Positions 1 through 10,387 of a stretch of 64,000 nucleotides of DNA are shown piece by piece; the stretch's first letter is position 1, and each line of letters opens with the position of its first letter. Position numbers and translations under genes: made by a program. The stretch is from Brachionus koreanus (Eukaryota; Rotifera; Eurotatoria; Ploima; Brachionidae). The stretch lies in the NCBI GenBank assembly GCA_016987375.1, contig PJRA01000303.1, positions 225,811 through 289,810 on the forward strand, read 5' to 3'. The notes beneath the pieces were generated by a model. That model searched no databases. It was not told the origin of the DNA and saw only the letters and a list, made by a program, of their open reading frames with translations.

Positions 1-668
1 AAGAGAACGGGTCGTCCAACTACCTGGACAGCTGCAAGGAAGACAAAACTGAAGAGATTGACCAATAACCGAACTGGAGTGAGTCAAAGGCGTCTAGCAA
101 GAAAATTTAATGTCCACCAGACAACAGTTAGTCGGCAGTTAACAAAAATAGATATTTAATATCGTAAACGTGAAAAAACAACAAAATATAGCGACGTACA
201 GCATGAGAAAGCCAAGAAATTGAGTAAAAAACTTTCAAATATGCTATGAAATGCTGGATATTACACAAATGACAAGTCTACTAGTCCGGACAGTGTTCGG
301 TTTGCTGGAAAAGAGAAGTTATAAAATAGAAGTATGTCTAAGCCTCTTTTTCGATTATCAAAGTCGGTTGCCATCAATTCTAGCATCTATATCGACGAAT
401 GCCTGACTAAGCGTCTATTCACTTTTCTATGGTAAGCACAAAATGGATGAACGAAAATGTAAATTATGTGACCAAAGATATCAACCCGCAAAATGTCCCT
501 CAAGCGCGCTCAATCGAAAATTTTTGGGGTTATTTGAGTGAACGTATACGAGTATACGAGGGAGGTTGGCAAGCCTCAACAGAGCAACAGCTGATTAACC
601 GCATTAAATTAAAGTTGAAGGAATTTGACTTTAATATTCTAAAAATAGATCATAAATCATGGCATTAA
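1..668 (+). mobile_element. Tc1/mariner (IS630-like) transposase relic, 5' end outside window
   Basis: Bases 1-159 read as a helix-turn-helix region (GRPTTWTAARKTKLKRL, then GVSQRRLARKFNVHQTTVSR) typical of the DNA-binding part of IS630/Tc1/mariner transposases, and end in a stop. Bases 429-668 give the C-terminal part of the DDE domain, with NPQNVPQARSIENFWGYL carrying the third acidic residue, followed by VYEGGW. The middle, with the first two catalytic aspartates, is missing or frame-shifted, so the copy is dead. A second relic of the same superfamily lies at 50560-51260 on the other strand. The family call rests on motif recognition and is firm; the subfamily is not resolved. Confidence 0.85.
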
Positions 669-1494
669 TTTAATGCGCAATTTTACCCGATTAAACACTT
701 CCATTTCATTTATTTATTTGACGCTTTATTTTTCCTGAGTTTGTTGATACTGGTGTTAGCGTTGATAGACTATTTTTTTAGAAGATATTAGAGTGTAAAA
801 TGATGAAGATGTAATATTTCAGACTTATTGTAATATTTCTTCATATTTATCATATTCTTATTTATTCATATTCATATCTTCATATTTATTCTTATTTTTA
901 TATAGTAATTCTGTATCTTCACCCGTTTTTATTTGTCTTGTTGGTAAAGCTTCTCTTAGACATTTTTCTTTTCTATAGACTTTAGTTTTAAGAATTCAAA
1001 TCAATATCAAAATAAATTTGAAAATTAAATCACTTTTTTAAAGCATCAAATTAAGACACTTTTGGCTCAAAAAACCCTCCGTTCTCAATGCACATTTTGT
1101 TGAAATTTTTTTTCTTTTATTTAAAGAATGAATTAAATTTCTTATTTTTTCGTTATTAAAAAATTATTTCAATATTTATTTAAAGATAAATGATAAACAA
1201 TTTTAAAGATATATAGGAAAGGGTTTTAAAGCCCCTCAAGCCTTTAAGTGTTAATATTTGATATCAATATTTCTAGATTTTAAGATTCATATAATATTAG
1301 GAGATTTTAGCGTTTTTTATCTTTATTTCTTAAAATTTACGGAATTCTAGGTTGATCTAAAAACAAAACGAAAATGATTTTAACATAAAAGAAAAATTAA
1401 TTTATTTAGTGTTGATTTTTGGAAGTGAAATTATATTTAATAAATCGATTATCAATAAATCATTTAAAATATGCTTTAGTTTTCTTTACTCATT
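669..1494. other. AT-rich spacer
   Basis: Bases 669-780 may be the tail of the preceding transposon. The rest is A/T-rich sequence with many stops in all frames. I see no conserved coding block or recognisable repeat. Confidence 0.5.
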
Positions 1495-1722
1495 TTATTT
1501 TTTTTTATTTTTAATTGAAAATGGATTATTTGTTTTGGTGGAATTTGGTTTAGATTGACTTGAATTTTTTGAATTTGTTGGTGGCTTAAATGTCCTTGAA
1601 TTACCTGAACCCTCGACAACAATTACACTCTTTTCTTCTAAAAAATAAGAATAAATTTTTTAAGTTAAGTTAATCAATTTCTTGCTCATACCGGTTGAAT
1701 TTCCTGGCTTATTACCTTCCAT
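1495..1722 (-). CDS. possible small two-exon gene, 57 residues, unknown function
   Basis: On the minus strand an ATG at 1722 starts MEGNKPGNST. A donor (GTATGAG) follows at 1691, and an acceptor (TTTTTTAG) before 1637 restores phase into EEKSVIVVEGSGNSRTFKPP, then a Ser/Asn/Lys-rich tail to TAA at 1495-1497. Exons are 1692-1722 and 1495-1637; the 54-base intron matches the size of bona fide introns in this window. The predicted protein is hydrophilic and probably disordered, with no signal peptide or membrane segment. I recognise no homolog. The case rests on split-frame consistency and a more coding-like composition than its surroundings, so chance is possible. Confidence 0.35.
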
Positions 1723-2759
1723 TTTAAAAAAGATATTTCTTCTAAAATTTCTAAATAAATCCAAAAAAATGAATCATATCTTTTTTTAATAAATCTAATT
1801 AAGTTAAATTAATTTATAGAATAAAAATCTAAAAAATCAAACAAAAATAAATAAAAATAAAAAGTTATTTTTTTTAAATTTTAATAATACTAAATTACTG
1901 GCTCCATATGATTGAACTAGTAATTTTAAAATAACCTATTCAATTACAAATATTTTTGTTTTAAAAAATATTAAAGTTATTTATGCTTATTTAGTGTAAT
2001 AATTATTTCAATTTGTTTTTCTTAACTAAATTTTTATCATCATGTGAAATTAATTTTTAGGCTTCATACAAAAAAAAAATCGTAATCTAAAAAAGAGAAG
2101 TATTTCTAAATTAGTTTTCCATTAATACCAACACAAAAACTAAATTACACTAAATAAATCTAAGATATTAAATTAAATTACTAATAGATAAGTAAAAAAA
2201 ATTTTAATTACTTTTTTGGAAATCGAATTCTTTTTGATTTTTTTTTGGATTAATTAAGCTTCAATAAAAAAAAAAAATGTAAGATAGAATTTTGTTAACA
2301 AGTCTTAGAATTTAAATAAAAAAGTTGAGTTTTGACGTTCGGAATATAAAAAAAAATGGAAAAAGCAAAAAAATATAACAAAATTTATTATGAATGCACA
2401 AACATATCATTTAAATTTAGCAGATAAAAGAGCTCAAAAACTTGAAAAACAGCTATGATTGCTTTAAAAAATGATCCTCTAGTCTAAAAATAATTTTTTT
2501 TTTATCAAATATGCTAAAGCAAGAAAGCTAATCTTTGATTATAAAAATAATAATAATAGTTTAAATTCTACGGTCAATTTAGTTAATCTAAAATGACAAA
2601 GCAGCATGAATACTTAATCTGATTCTTCATTTTTCCTTGGAAGAAATCCATACCAACCATTGGAAAACATCTCCCTTCAATCAAAGCATAGACAACAACA
2701 AACTAAAAAACTTAATAAAAAACTAAATCGAATGTTTAATCTTAATGTTTATTTATCCA
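1723..2759. other. AT-rich spacer
   Basis: Poly-A/T-rich sequence with short interrupted frames only. Nothing identifiable. Confidence 0.5.
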
Positions 2760-2800
2760 TTTTATGTTCTACTTGTGGAGCATTGGGTCATTTGATTTCT
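2760..2800 (-). mobile_element. LINE 3'-end fragment (tiny)
   Basis: The bases tgtggagcattgggtcatt resemble tgtggagcatagggtcatt at 41340, which there forms the end of a LINE reverse-transcriptase ORF (minus strand, ending near TLCSTKSK). This looks like a short scrap of the same 3' end. It is supported by about 19 near-identical bases only. Confidence 0.3.
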
Positions 2801-2819
2801 TTGTAACTATTTTAATTAT

Positions 2820-2940
2820 TGGACAGTCGGATAGTTAGTACTACGCGCTTGCAGCCGGAACTAAGTGGGGGATTTGAACCCTGGACCTCTTGATTGATTT
2901 CTGATATTAGAATCACTTCATCACAAGACCTTCTATATCG
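2820..2940 (-). repeat. tRNA-derived SINE or tRNA pseudogene
   Basis: The minus strand carries a B-box/T-loop sequence (GGGTTCAAATCCC, plus positions 2869-2881) about 45 bases downstream of an A-box-like stretch (TGTGATGAAGTG), with AAGAGGTCCA just before the T arm. This spacing is that of an RNA polymerase III tRNA-type promoter. No convincing acceptor stem closes around it, and the sequence runs on into a non-tRNA body (GCAAGCGCGTAGTACTAAC), which points to a SINE rather than a working tRNA. It is distinctly more GC-rich than its surroundings. Confidence 0.5.
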
Positions 2941-3630
2941 AATGTACCGTAAAGAAAAAGGCTAAAAATTTTGATCAAATTTCATTTTTCTAGTTTGATC
3001 ACAAATTTTTAAATGCACAATCAAATTTCAGTGCAGATTTTTAAATTTTTTGAACATTTCAAAGTTTTATTTTTTAAACGGTTGAATGAGGATTGTAATG
3101 TAAGACTTAAGGCTTTATTTGAAAGAAAAAATAAATATTACCTTTTTTAAAACCAAATAAAGCTAATTGTTTTCAATTATATCTTTTTAAGATAATAAAT
3201 ATTTTTTTTTACTTTATAATCTAAGTTGATTTTTTATATTTTAAAATTAATCTTAAATGATTATTTTGTGATTAAAAATTGCTTATCAAAATTAAGTTAG
3301 TCAATTTTTTGTCGACCATATTTTGATTAGCCTATTTTTGGTTTTTAATTTTGTCTCCCAAAAAAAAATTAAATTAAATAATAATTAAAATTAGTCATAA
3401 TAAAAACATCCGAAAAAATTTTTAAACTTAAAATTATTAGTTTATCAATAAATTGAAAAATGGATGTATTTTAAAAAAAAAAAGCAAATTCAATAAATTT
3501 CTCATCAATATTTATGAGTCAAATTAATTAGAATTAGTTTGACTTTGTTTAGGTTTGTATTCGTAAAACATCATTTTTCCTAAATTTGTTTTTTATAACT
3601 AATTACGAAGGTCTATTAAAGTTTTATATT
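2941..3630. other. AT-rich spacer
   Basis: No coding block or repeat recognised. Long A and T runs throughout. Confidence 0.5.
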
Positions 3631-3772
3631 AATCAAATCAAATATTGTGTTAATAATTACATATTTTTGATCAATTTCAAACGATGTGTTGTTTGCATTA
3701 GAACCTAATCTAATATTGCTGTAATCGTTCTCAGTAAATAAAATATGATAGCTTTAATTGCATTTTTGAAAT
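3631..3772 (-). pseudogene. stray partial copy of SLC1 transporter exon 2
   Basis: Bases 3631-3710 match 6687-6766 of the intact SLC1-like gene almost base for base (tattgtgttaataattacat and the run through gtgttgtttgcattagaa). After a jump of about 70 bases, 3717-3770 match 6831-6880 (ctgtaatcgtt, cagtaaataaaatatgatag). It is a gene fragment with an internal deletion and no flanking exons, hence a dead partial duplication. The near-identity of the retained parts implies a fairly recent copying event. Confidence 0.8.
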
Positions 3773-4470
3773 CTTATTCATTTTTTATCATCACCTTTTA
3801 TCTCTAATTTTGCTGCTTTAAATTCTAATCCTGACAAAATCATACTTGATACCATAACTATCACCAGTCATTATTTTACTTATCTTATTTAAAAGGTCTT
3901 AAATATTTTAAATATTGACAAAGATATTCTAATTCATCAGAAGTTAATAAATTGAAAGCCAAATGCTGATATTCTGGTAAATGAAAAATAGCTTCAACAA
4001 ATTGATGAAGTTTTAAAATTCGATCAAACATTAAATTCTTCACTCATTTCTCGCATCTTGAGTTGAAATTTTTCAGAAAGAGTTTTAAGCTGCGAAGTAC
4101 ATTTGTTTTCACTTTCAAGAATTTAAGTTGCTCTATCATAAAGAAGTGAAAAAATTGTTTGGTGGAGAAAAATGAATATATCAGCAAGATGGTGTTAACT
4201 TGGATACGTCAATCAGGTCTCGAAATAGTGAAAATAATTTTTATTAGGAAAAAAAAAAGAAAACTGACCGAACAAAGGACAAAATTTGGACTTAAAAGAG
4301 CAATCAACTCTTTTGATTCAAGAGTAAGAGCTGTTTGCAATGGATGCTTAAAGGGGATTTTGTAATAAACAAATTCATTTAAAAAATAACAATAGATTGT
4401 TTATCATTTAAAACAAGTAGACAAAAACTGATCACCAACTTAGATACAACTTTTTTTATTATTATAACAG
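3773..4470. other. AT-rich spacer with weak coding-like scraps
   Basis: The minus strand around 4020-4135 has an interrupted hydrophilic stretch (QLKTLSEKFQLKMREMSEEF) that could be a coiled-coil scrap. The plus-strand frame at 4159-4365 begins with TTG, not ATG, and has no recognisable domain. I do not call a gene here. Confidence 0.3.
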
Positions 4471-4550
4471 GTGGTGTATTATTAGTTACACAAAATTCAA
4501 GCTCTTTTAACTTAGAAATGGTAAAAGTCAAATAAAAATTTTTTTTATTT
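4471..4550. repeat. dispersed repeat, probably a mariner-type terminus
   Basis: The block from ggtggtgtattattagttac through acacaaaattcaagc and tttttttatttt recurs at 50336-50420, immediately beside a Tc1/mariner transposase relic. The second copy starts with acgggtggtgcactattag. This is likely the terminal region of one transposon family left without its body. Confidence 0.55.
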
Positions 4551-5078
4551 TAATTTTGGCTACTTTTTACAAAGTTATACAAATCTTTTTTGATGGTTTC
4601 GTACATTTTTTCTTAACAACTTATCGAAAATTCAACTTTTTGAAATATTTTTTTTTTATTTTAAAACTAGGATCAGTCTCATTTATATTTTGAAAAAAAT
4701 TGGGAAAAGCCTTGTCCACTCTTATAGAAAATTAAACCTTTGAAAGTATATTTTTTAATCAAAACAGGTTTGTATAGAACTGTACGAGCCGCAGTATGTT
4801 AATGTAAATTGAATCAATATAATCACGTTAAAGAGAAATTTTTTCAGTTTTTTTTTATTTTCTGGTCAAGTAGCGCATTAAATTTTTTCATTTTTTTGTT
4901 TTTTGTATCTGAATATTTGCATGAAATTTCACAGCGCTTAAATAAAAAAAAAAGTTTTATTTTTAGACTAAGTTATTTTTAATTTTTATTATTCATATGT
5001 TTAAATAAATCATTGTCATTTATCAATAAATTTTGAATCAAATATTAAAAATTCTTTAAAAAATCTTATGCATAAAAT
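4551..5078. other. AT-rich spacer downstream of the SLC1 gene
   Basis: Contains the likely 3' UTR of the SLC1-like gene on the minus strand. No other feature seen. Confidence 0.4.
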
Positions 5079-8000
5079 TTAAAATTTAGTTAAAAATTTA
5101 TTTTCAACTGTTTGAGTTGATCCAGATGAGGTTTCATTCGAAGAATGAACTTTTCTATTATTTTCATTTTCTGCTTCATTCAGAAAATCGGTTTCTACTT
5201 CTGCATTTATTTTACTATAATGATCAACCACTGCAGTTCCAATACTTGCTCCCCAAACATTATGAACCGTAAAAAATCTATCCCTAATGAAAGAAAAATA
5301 TTTATCTTTAAATAAAAAAAATCAAGATTATAAAGAATGAAAAAAGGCAAAATTAGTTAAAGTTTTGAAAATAATTAGATAAAAATCAAAAGGATTTCTT
5401 TCTTTTTTGGCACTGTAAAATTTTAGGACAAAATTACAATACAAATAGGAAAAACGATATAATTTAATATAATTTTTTATTCTAATTCTGCAAAAATAGC
5501 TCTGCAAACAGTACATTATTGTACAAATGAATTCTAATTTCTGCATGAACTGTGCCAATTTTTTGCAAATTATAATTTTTGTTTTTTTACACATTAAAAA
5601 AAGCAAAAATTATAGTAATATATTTAGTAATTTGAAAAAAAAAAATTTACATGAGCCAATCTAAGGACAAAAATATTGTGATTTCTTTTTGTGGAATATT
5701 TAAGGCACTGAGACTTGCTAACAAGGCTAGCGTAGCCCCTGCAGGTATTCCAGCTGAGCCAATTGATGCAAAAGCAGCGGTAACACTTGCAACAAATATA
5801 TCCACCGCACTCAATTGAATATTATTAAATTGGGCTATGAAAAGGGCTGCTACAAGGGTATACATGGTAGTGCCATCTACGTTAACAGATGTACCAACTG
5901 TTAGCATAAATCTAGCAATTACTCTTGTAATTTTGTTCTTCTCCTCTACGCATCTAATTGTAATTGGAAGTGAAGCAGCACTAATTTAAATTTAAAAGAA
6001 AACAAACAGTTAAAACAGTTGAATTTTTTTTATAATTAATTTTACCTTGATGAAGTTGCAAATGCCATCATCAATGCAGTTAAAATGTTTTTCAAATAGC
6101 GAAAAATATTTTTCCTAACTAAAACTAAATAAACTAAGCCAACTGCAATCGCTTGAGAGATTAATGTCACAAATAGGGTAAGAATATAAAAGGGTATTGT
6201 GATAAAAAGTTCGTTAACATTTTTTATATTCAAAATAACATTAACAACTAAAAAAAAATTTGCAATCGGTGAATACCTTTGAATTAAGATATAAAATAAA
6301 AAAATTGACAATTTTTTTTTTAAATTACCACATGACAATTTTTATTATATAAATACATGATTCGTAAATTATATCAGATAATTTGATTAAGACATCGCTA
6401 TCCATTTTCGATATAACAATACCAAATATTGATGTGTAGAAAGCCAGACCTATAATATTCAAGCCTGGTCTCGATCCAGTTTGCAACGAATATTCTATAG
6501 AAAAAACTATAATTATATTTTAAAAATTTTTTATTATTCTTTAGAAATACCATTATCTGATGTCACACTAACACTAGATTCATAGAGTTCTAGACCAACT
6601 CTAATCATGTTATCCGGAAACAAATTTCTTAATTAAAATTTATTAATTTAGATTGATTTGGTTGAAAAAAAAGTTTTTTTTACCTAATCAAATCAAATAT
6701 TGTGTTAATAATTACATATTTTTGATCAATTTCAAACGATGTGTTGTTTGCATTAGAATCTAGAGTGGTGTTTTGATTTCTTGATCGAACACCAGGTTTA
6801 ATGGTAATACACATAATAACAGCGATTAAAATTGCTGTAATCGTTGTCAGTAAATAAAATATGATAGCTTTTATTGCAGCCCAACCTTAATAAATTATAA
6901 ATAAAAATGTTAAATTATCAAGAGTTTTAATTTTGAAGGAAAGGAATGATTTTTGTTGCATTTCTCTGAACTTTTTCAAGTTCACCGATTTCTTTTTCTA
7001 AATAGGCACCAATAATTTATTGCAAACTCTAAGTGAGGCCGTAAAGCGCTGTAAATAGCATTTTAAAAGAGTCTTTAAATGTCTGAAATTTTTGCTTTGC
7101 ACGATTTTTCGTTTTTTCGTGCAAGGTCTTTTGAATAAAGATACCTAAATCCTTTTCTAGAATTTTTTTTAAGATCATTAATATTTAAAAAAAAGAAGCG
7201 ATTCTAAGACTGACCCTTGTGGGACTCCGCTAGTAACTTCCAACCATTTAGACATTGATGAACCTAAAACAAATCTCTGCTTTCTATTAAAAAGAAAAAC
7301 TACTATCCAGTCAATTACTAATACAATAAAACCATAAGCTTTTAGTTTAAAAATTAACAACTTGTTCGAAACTCTGTCAAAATCTTTCGAAAAATTGGTG
7401 TAGATTATGTCAATAGATAATCCTTTACTAAGACTTAACGTAACAAAATCTAACTACTCTTAAAGGTTTGTGGGTAAATTTTAAAAAAATTTTTTTATAA
7501 GCTAAAAATCTTGATCGTAATTTTTTAGAAAATGAATAAATTTACAAAGAAAATGTTTAATTTATCTTTATAACTTTTTTTGAATTTTTTATGAGAAATC
7601 AGCAGGGCTTTCTAGTGTTAAAATGGGGAAATAAAATAAAATATTGTTTCTCTCGTGGAAATCGTATTTTAAGTATGATAGCTCAAAGTTTCAAGAATAG
7701 AACATTGACTCCTTAAGGATGCTTTACACAGCACTATTGAGACCTTAAATAAAATTTATCATAAGTTCATGGTGTCCATGATATTTTAGAAATCGAGAAG
7801 ATACACAGAAGAGCGACCAAGATCATTCCTTCACTTTGGAAATATGATAATGCCACACGGCTTAACCGATCTCAAAATTTGGCGCATGAGAGGTGATTTA
7901 ATTCAATTATTTAAAATAATTAACCGCCACGAAATTATTAATCTTTACCCTAAGGATCACAGTACTTACTACTACTAGTACTACTACTAAGCTATTTTAT

Positions 8001-8485
8001 TTTAAAAAAATGTTTTGAAAAATGGAAATTTGCTATATTTTCACCTGTTTTAGAAGCTCTTAACATGGAATCAGTAAGAAAAATTTAAATACACAAAATT
8101 TTTTCACAATTACTGTATTATATTTGAATATCTTAATAGCGTTTAAAAAAAGAAAGCCAAAAATCTGATAAATTGTTCAGGAAAGTTAAAATGTTAGTAA
8201 AATGTTAGGAATTAGTAAAAACTTACCATTTTTACTCTTTTGAATTCCATCTATGCTGCTTAAAAGACTTGAACCAATCAGTGGAAAAATTAAAAATTTC
8301 AAAATTCTCAAAAATATTTCACCCGGAAAGGCAAAATAATCTTTTTCGATTTGACTTAAATTTGTAGTTTCTTTTATCAAAATTCCAAAACCAACTCCAA
8401 AAAAAACTGCTCCTGTTGTAAGTATTAGTAAAAGATTATTTTTTAAATGCCTTTTAGCATTATTTAATTTCTTTTTACAGGACAT
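5079..8485 (-). CDS. SLC1-type sodium-coupled amino acid transporter (EAAT/ASCT-like), atypical binding site
   Basis: Seven exons read in consistent phase: 8227-8485, 6684-6885, 6551-6627, 6329-6494, 6046-6276, 5651-5980 and 5079-5283, giving 489 residues, close to the family's usual 480-570. SLC1 proteins are trimeric plasma-membrane transporters with eight membrane helices and two re-entrant hairpins. Visible landmarks are FAFPGEIFLRILKFLIFPLI in the N-terminal helices, NLFPDNM, MWYSPI, the hairpin-1 serine motif TSSSAASLP (about residue 310), VGTSVNVDGTTMY in TM7, AGIPAGA in hairpin 2 and LDWLMDRFFTVHNVWGA in TM8. TM8 has Phe where glutamate transporters carry the substrate-carboxylate arginine, and GA where the sodium-site aspartate (GD) is expected; NMDGT is NVDGT. 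Glutamate transport is therefore unlikely; neutral substrate, altered coupling or a channel-like role are alternatives. Intron 1 (1341 bases) is swollen by LINE remnants. Confidence 0.93.
5405..5565. repeat. dispersed repeat, copy 1 (intron 6 of the SLC1 gene)
   Basis: Bases around 5485-5545 (gcaaaaatagctctgcaaac, agtacattattgtac, acaaatgaattcta) recur at 47340-47405 as gcaaaaatggttctgtaaac, agtacaatgttgtac and acaaatgaattcta. Both copies sit inside introns of transporter or receptor genes and are built around short GTAC palindromes. Class unknown. Confidence 0.6.
6945..7460 (-). mobile_element. LINE (non-LTR) reverse transcriptase fragments
   Basis: The minus-strand frame at 7178-7440 contains RKQRFVLGSSMSKWLEVTSG followed by VPQGSVL, the conserved fingers/palm block of non-LTR reverse transcriptases. 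Farther 3', around 6950-7060, RPHLEFAINYW and ELEKVQRNATKIIP match the C-terminal part of the same class. The catalytic YxDD region between them is missing. It is a deleted, frame-broken copy inside intron 1 of the SLC1 gene. Confidence 0.8.
7690..7990 (+). mobile_element. LINE C-terminal fragment plus TAC microsatellite
   Basis: In two frames the plus strand reads GVHDILEIEKIHRRATKIIP, then SLWKYDNATRLNRSQNL and RGDLIQLFKIINRHEIIN, the typical end of a CR1/Jockey-like RT ORF. It is followed at 7964-7988 by a short TAC/ACT microsatellite. It lies in the opposite orientation to the LINE piece at 6945-7460, so the SLC1 intron took at least two insertions. Confidence 0.75.
8030..8105 (+). repeat. 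dispersed repeat shared with 31437-31510
   Basis: tttgctatattttcacctg, gaagctctta and atggaatcagtaaga recur with few changes at 31437-31510. The copy here lies directly after a LINE ORF end, so this may be the LINE's 3' tail. Confidence 0.55.
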
Positions 8486-9149
8486 TAAAAAATTAACTTA
8501 TCTTGAATTTTTTGAAAATTTGAATAAATAAAAAAATAAGTTGAGTAAAAATTTAATAGAAAGCTGAAGATAAATATTTGTTAAAGGTGTACTTTTATAA
8601 ATCCTGTTCATCTTAGTCTGATCGGAAAAAATTGAATCCATAAAATTCAATGCGTCTTACTCTAAAAAAATTTGTCATTAGACACTTCTCTTTTTTTTAT
8701 TGTTATTTTTAACCAAAATTTAATACAAAGCATTTAATATTTGAAAAAAAAAGCAATTTTTCCAAAAACAGGTTTTTAAAAGTCGTTATTTTTTAATTTA
8801 CGAATTTGTCTAAAAGCTATTTAAAGAATATTGTTTTCCATTAAAAATTATTAGATAAAATTATAGCAGTTTTTTTCTTAGAATAAATTAAGAAAAATTT
8901 TCAAAACTCTTAGTTTAATTTGAATTTAAAACAAAAAAAAAAAATTTGGAAATTTCATTAAACTTATTAATCATTAATTGATTGATTTTTAAAATAAAAA
9001 AAAAATCTATAACTTAATTCAAAAGATTTTAAGATCCAAAAATACCAAGCAAATATAATTTCTAACTAAAATTATTTGATCTAACTTAACTAAAAGTTTT
9101 GGACAAACAGAAAATCCTCACATCATTTTTAAATTAAAAATTTTAAATT
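8486..9149. other. AT-rich region upstream of the SLC1 gene
   Basis: Holds the presumed promoter and 5' UTR of the minus-strand SLC1 gene. No sharp element can be named by eye. Confidence 0.35.
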
Positions 9150-9930
9150 TTCTAACATACAGTAAATTATTCAAGTCTTTTCCGTCCCATTTTACAATTT
9201 CATCTTTAAAATGCTAAATCATGTGGGATTAAAATGACAATGGTAATGATAATAAAATAATTATATGAATTTTAAATTCTTGATTGCTAGCAATCAATCA
9301 TTATTTTCTTAAAAACAGAAACATGTTTAAGAATAATTTAATCTTTCTTAATTGAATACACTAAATAAGGCACCAAACTACTGAAAAATTAAAGTTAAAG
9401 TGATTAGTATTTTTAGTAGACTATATTTTTGAGAAAAAATTTAAAAATGTAAAAAATTTCCTTTTTTTTTTAAAAAAATGTCATGTTAAATGAATGCAAT
9501 GCAATTCAGATTTTCTTATTTACACTAAATTATTTAAACATTTTTAGCTGGTCTATTTACAATTTCATTTCTAAAAAGTTGAATCATCAAGTCATCTTTA
9601 CTTTTCAATTTGGATATAACAATACCAAATATTGTTTTATTCATAATGTACATCATCAAAAAGCGATCGCAGCTTGAAAAAAATTTCGATTCAACTGCAA
9701 TGGACTTTTCAAGGCGATCAAATCCTAAAAAATATATGATATTGATATGATCTCGATTGCTAACAAAATTATTTTTTTCTTAAAAACAGCAACAGGCTTA
9801 AGAATTATTTAATCTTTCTCAATTGAATATTACTAAATAAAGCATCCAACTATTGAAAAATTAACATTAAAAAGTGATTGAATATTTATTTTATTAGACA
9901 AGACTTTATTTTTGAGAAAAAATTTAAAAT
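9150..9930. repeat. imperfect tandem duplication of about 350 bases
   Basis: The order of blocks at 9160-9445 (taaattattcaag, tacaatttcat, gattgctagcaa, cttaaaaacag, aagaataatttaatctttct, aattgaata, ctaaataa, caactattgaaaaatta-like, tttttgagaaaaaatttaaaa) repeats at 9520-9930 with divergence and a roughly 110-base insertion. The second unit includes gatataacaataccaaat (9615), which also occurs in SLC1 exon 4 (6412), so a gene scrap may be embedded. Confidence 0.6.
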
Positions 9931-10387
9931 TTAAAAAAGTCATGTTAACTTATTTACTTCTGCAGACCAAAGTTAGTCTGTAATATTTTGCTTTTGAAAC
10001 CATTCTTTAGCTATTCTGGCACAATCACAAGAGGGTTTTCTGGTTAGTCTTGGTTTTCAAAGCGAATATTTCCTTTCAAGTTTAAAAATCTTCGAATCAT
10101 CTATCTCAGTTGCAATTTAAAAGTTTTTCAGATCTTGGATAACCGTTGCATGAACTAGTTTGATTATATCGATCAAAAATAGTTGAAGCTTGTTAATGCT
10201 TTATTTAAAAACCTTTTGGATTATTGACTCATTTTATTAGATATTATTGATGTGACCAAGAAATCCTTGTTATTTAAAAATACTTGTTTTTCAGAAACAA
10301 ATTAAGTAAAAAAACTCATAAAAAAACTAAATTAAAACAGTAAACAAAATTATTGGAAATAAATTATTTATTTAAAAAATGTTTAAG
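9931..10387. other. spacer downstream of the SMYD4-like gene
   Basis: Likely contains the 3' UTR and polyadenylation signals of the minus-strand SMYD4-like gene. Nothing else recognised. Confidence 0.4.

Noticed and set aside
2820..2940. Functional tRNA gene
   Set aside because: A and B boxes are present, but I could not find a paired acceptor stem and the sequence continues into a SINE-like body.
4159..4365. 68-residue plus-strand frame
   Set aside because: Starts with TTG, Lys/Ile-rich, with no domain or splice context. Considered chance.
6040..6056. An apparent Arg in hairpin 1 of the SLC1 transporter (TSSR)
   Set aside because: The Arg codon appears only if the exon is read into the intron. 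Splicing at 6045/5980 gives AG+T, a serine.
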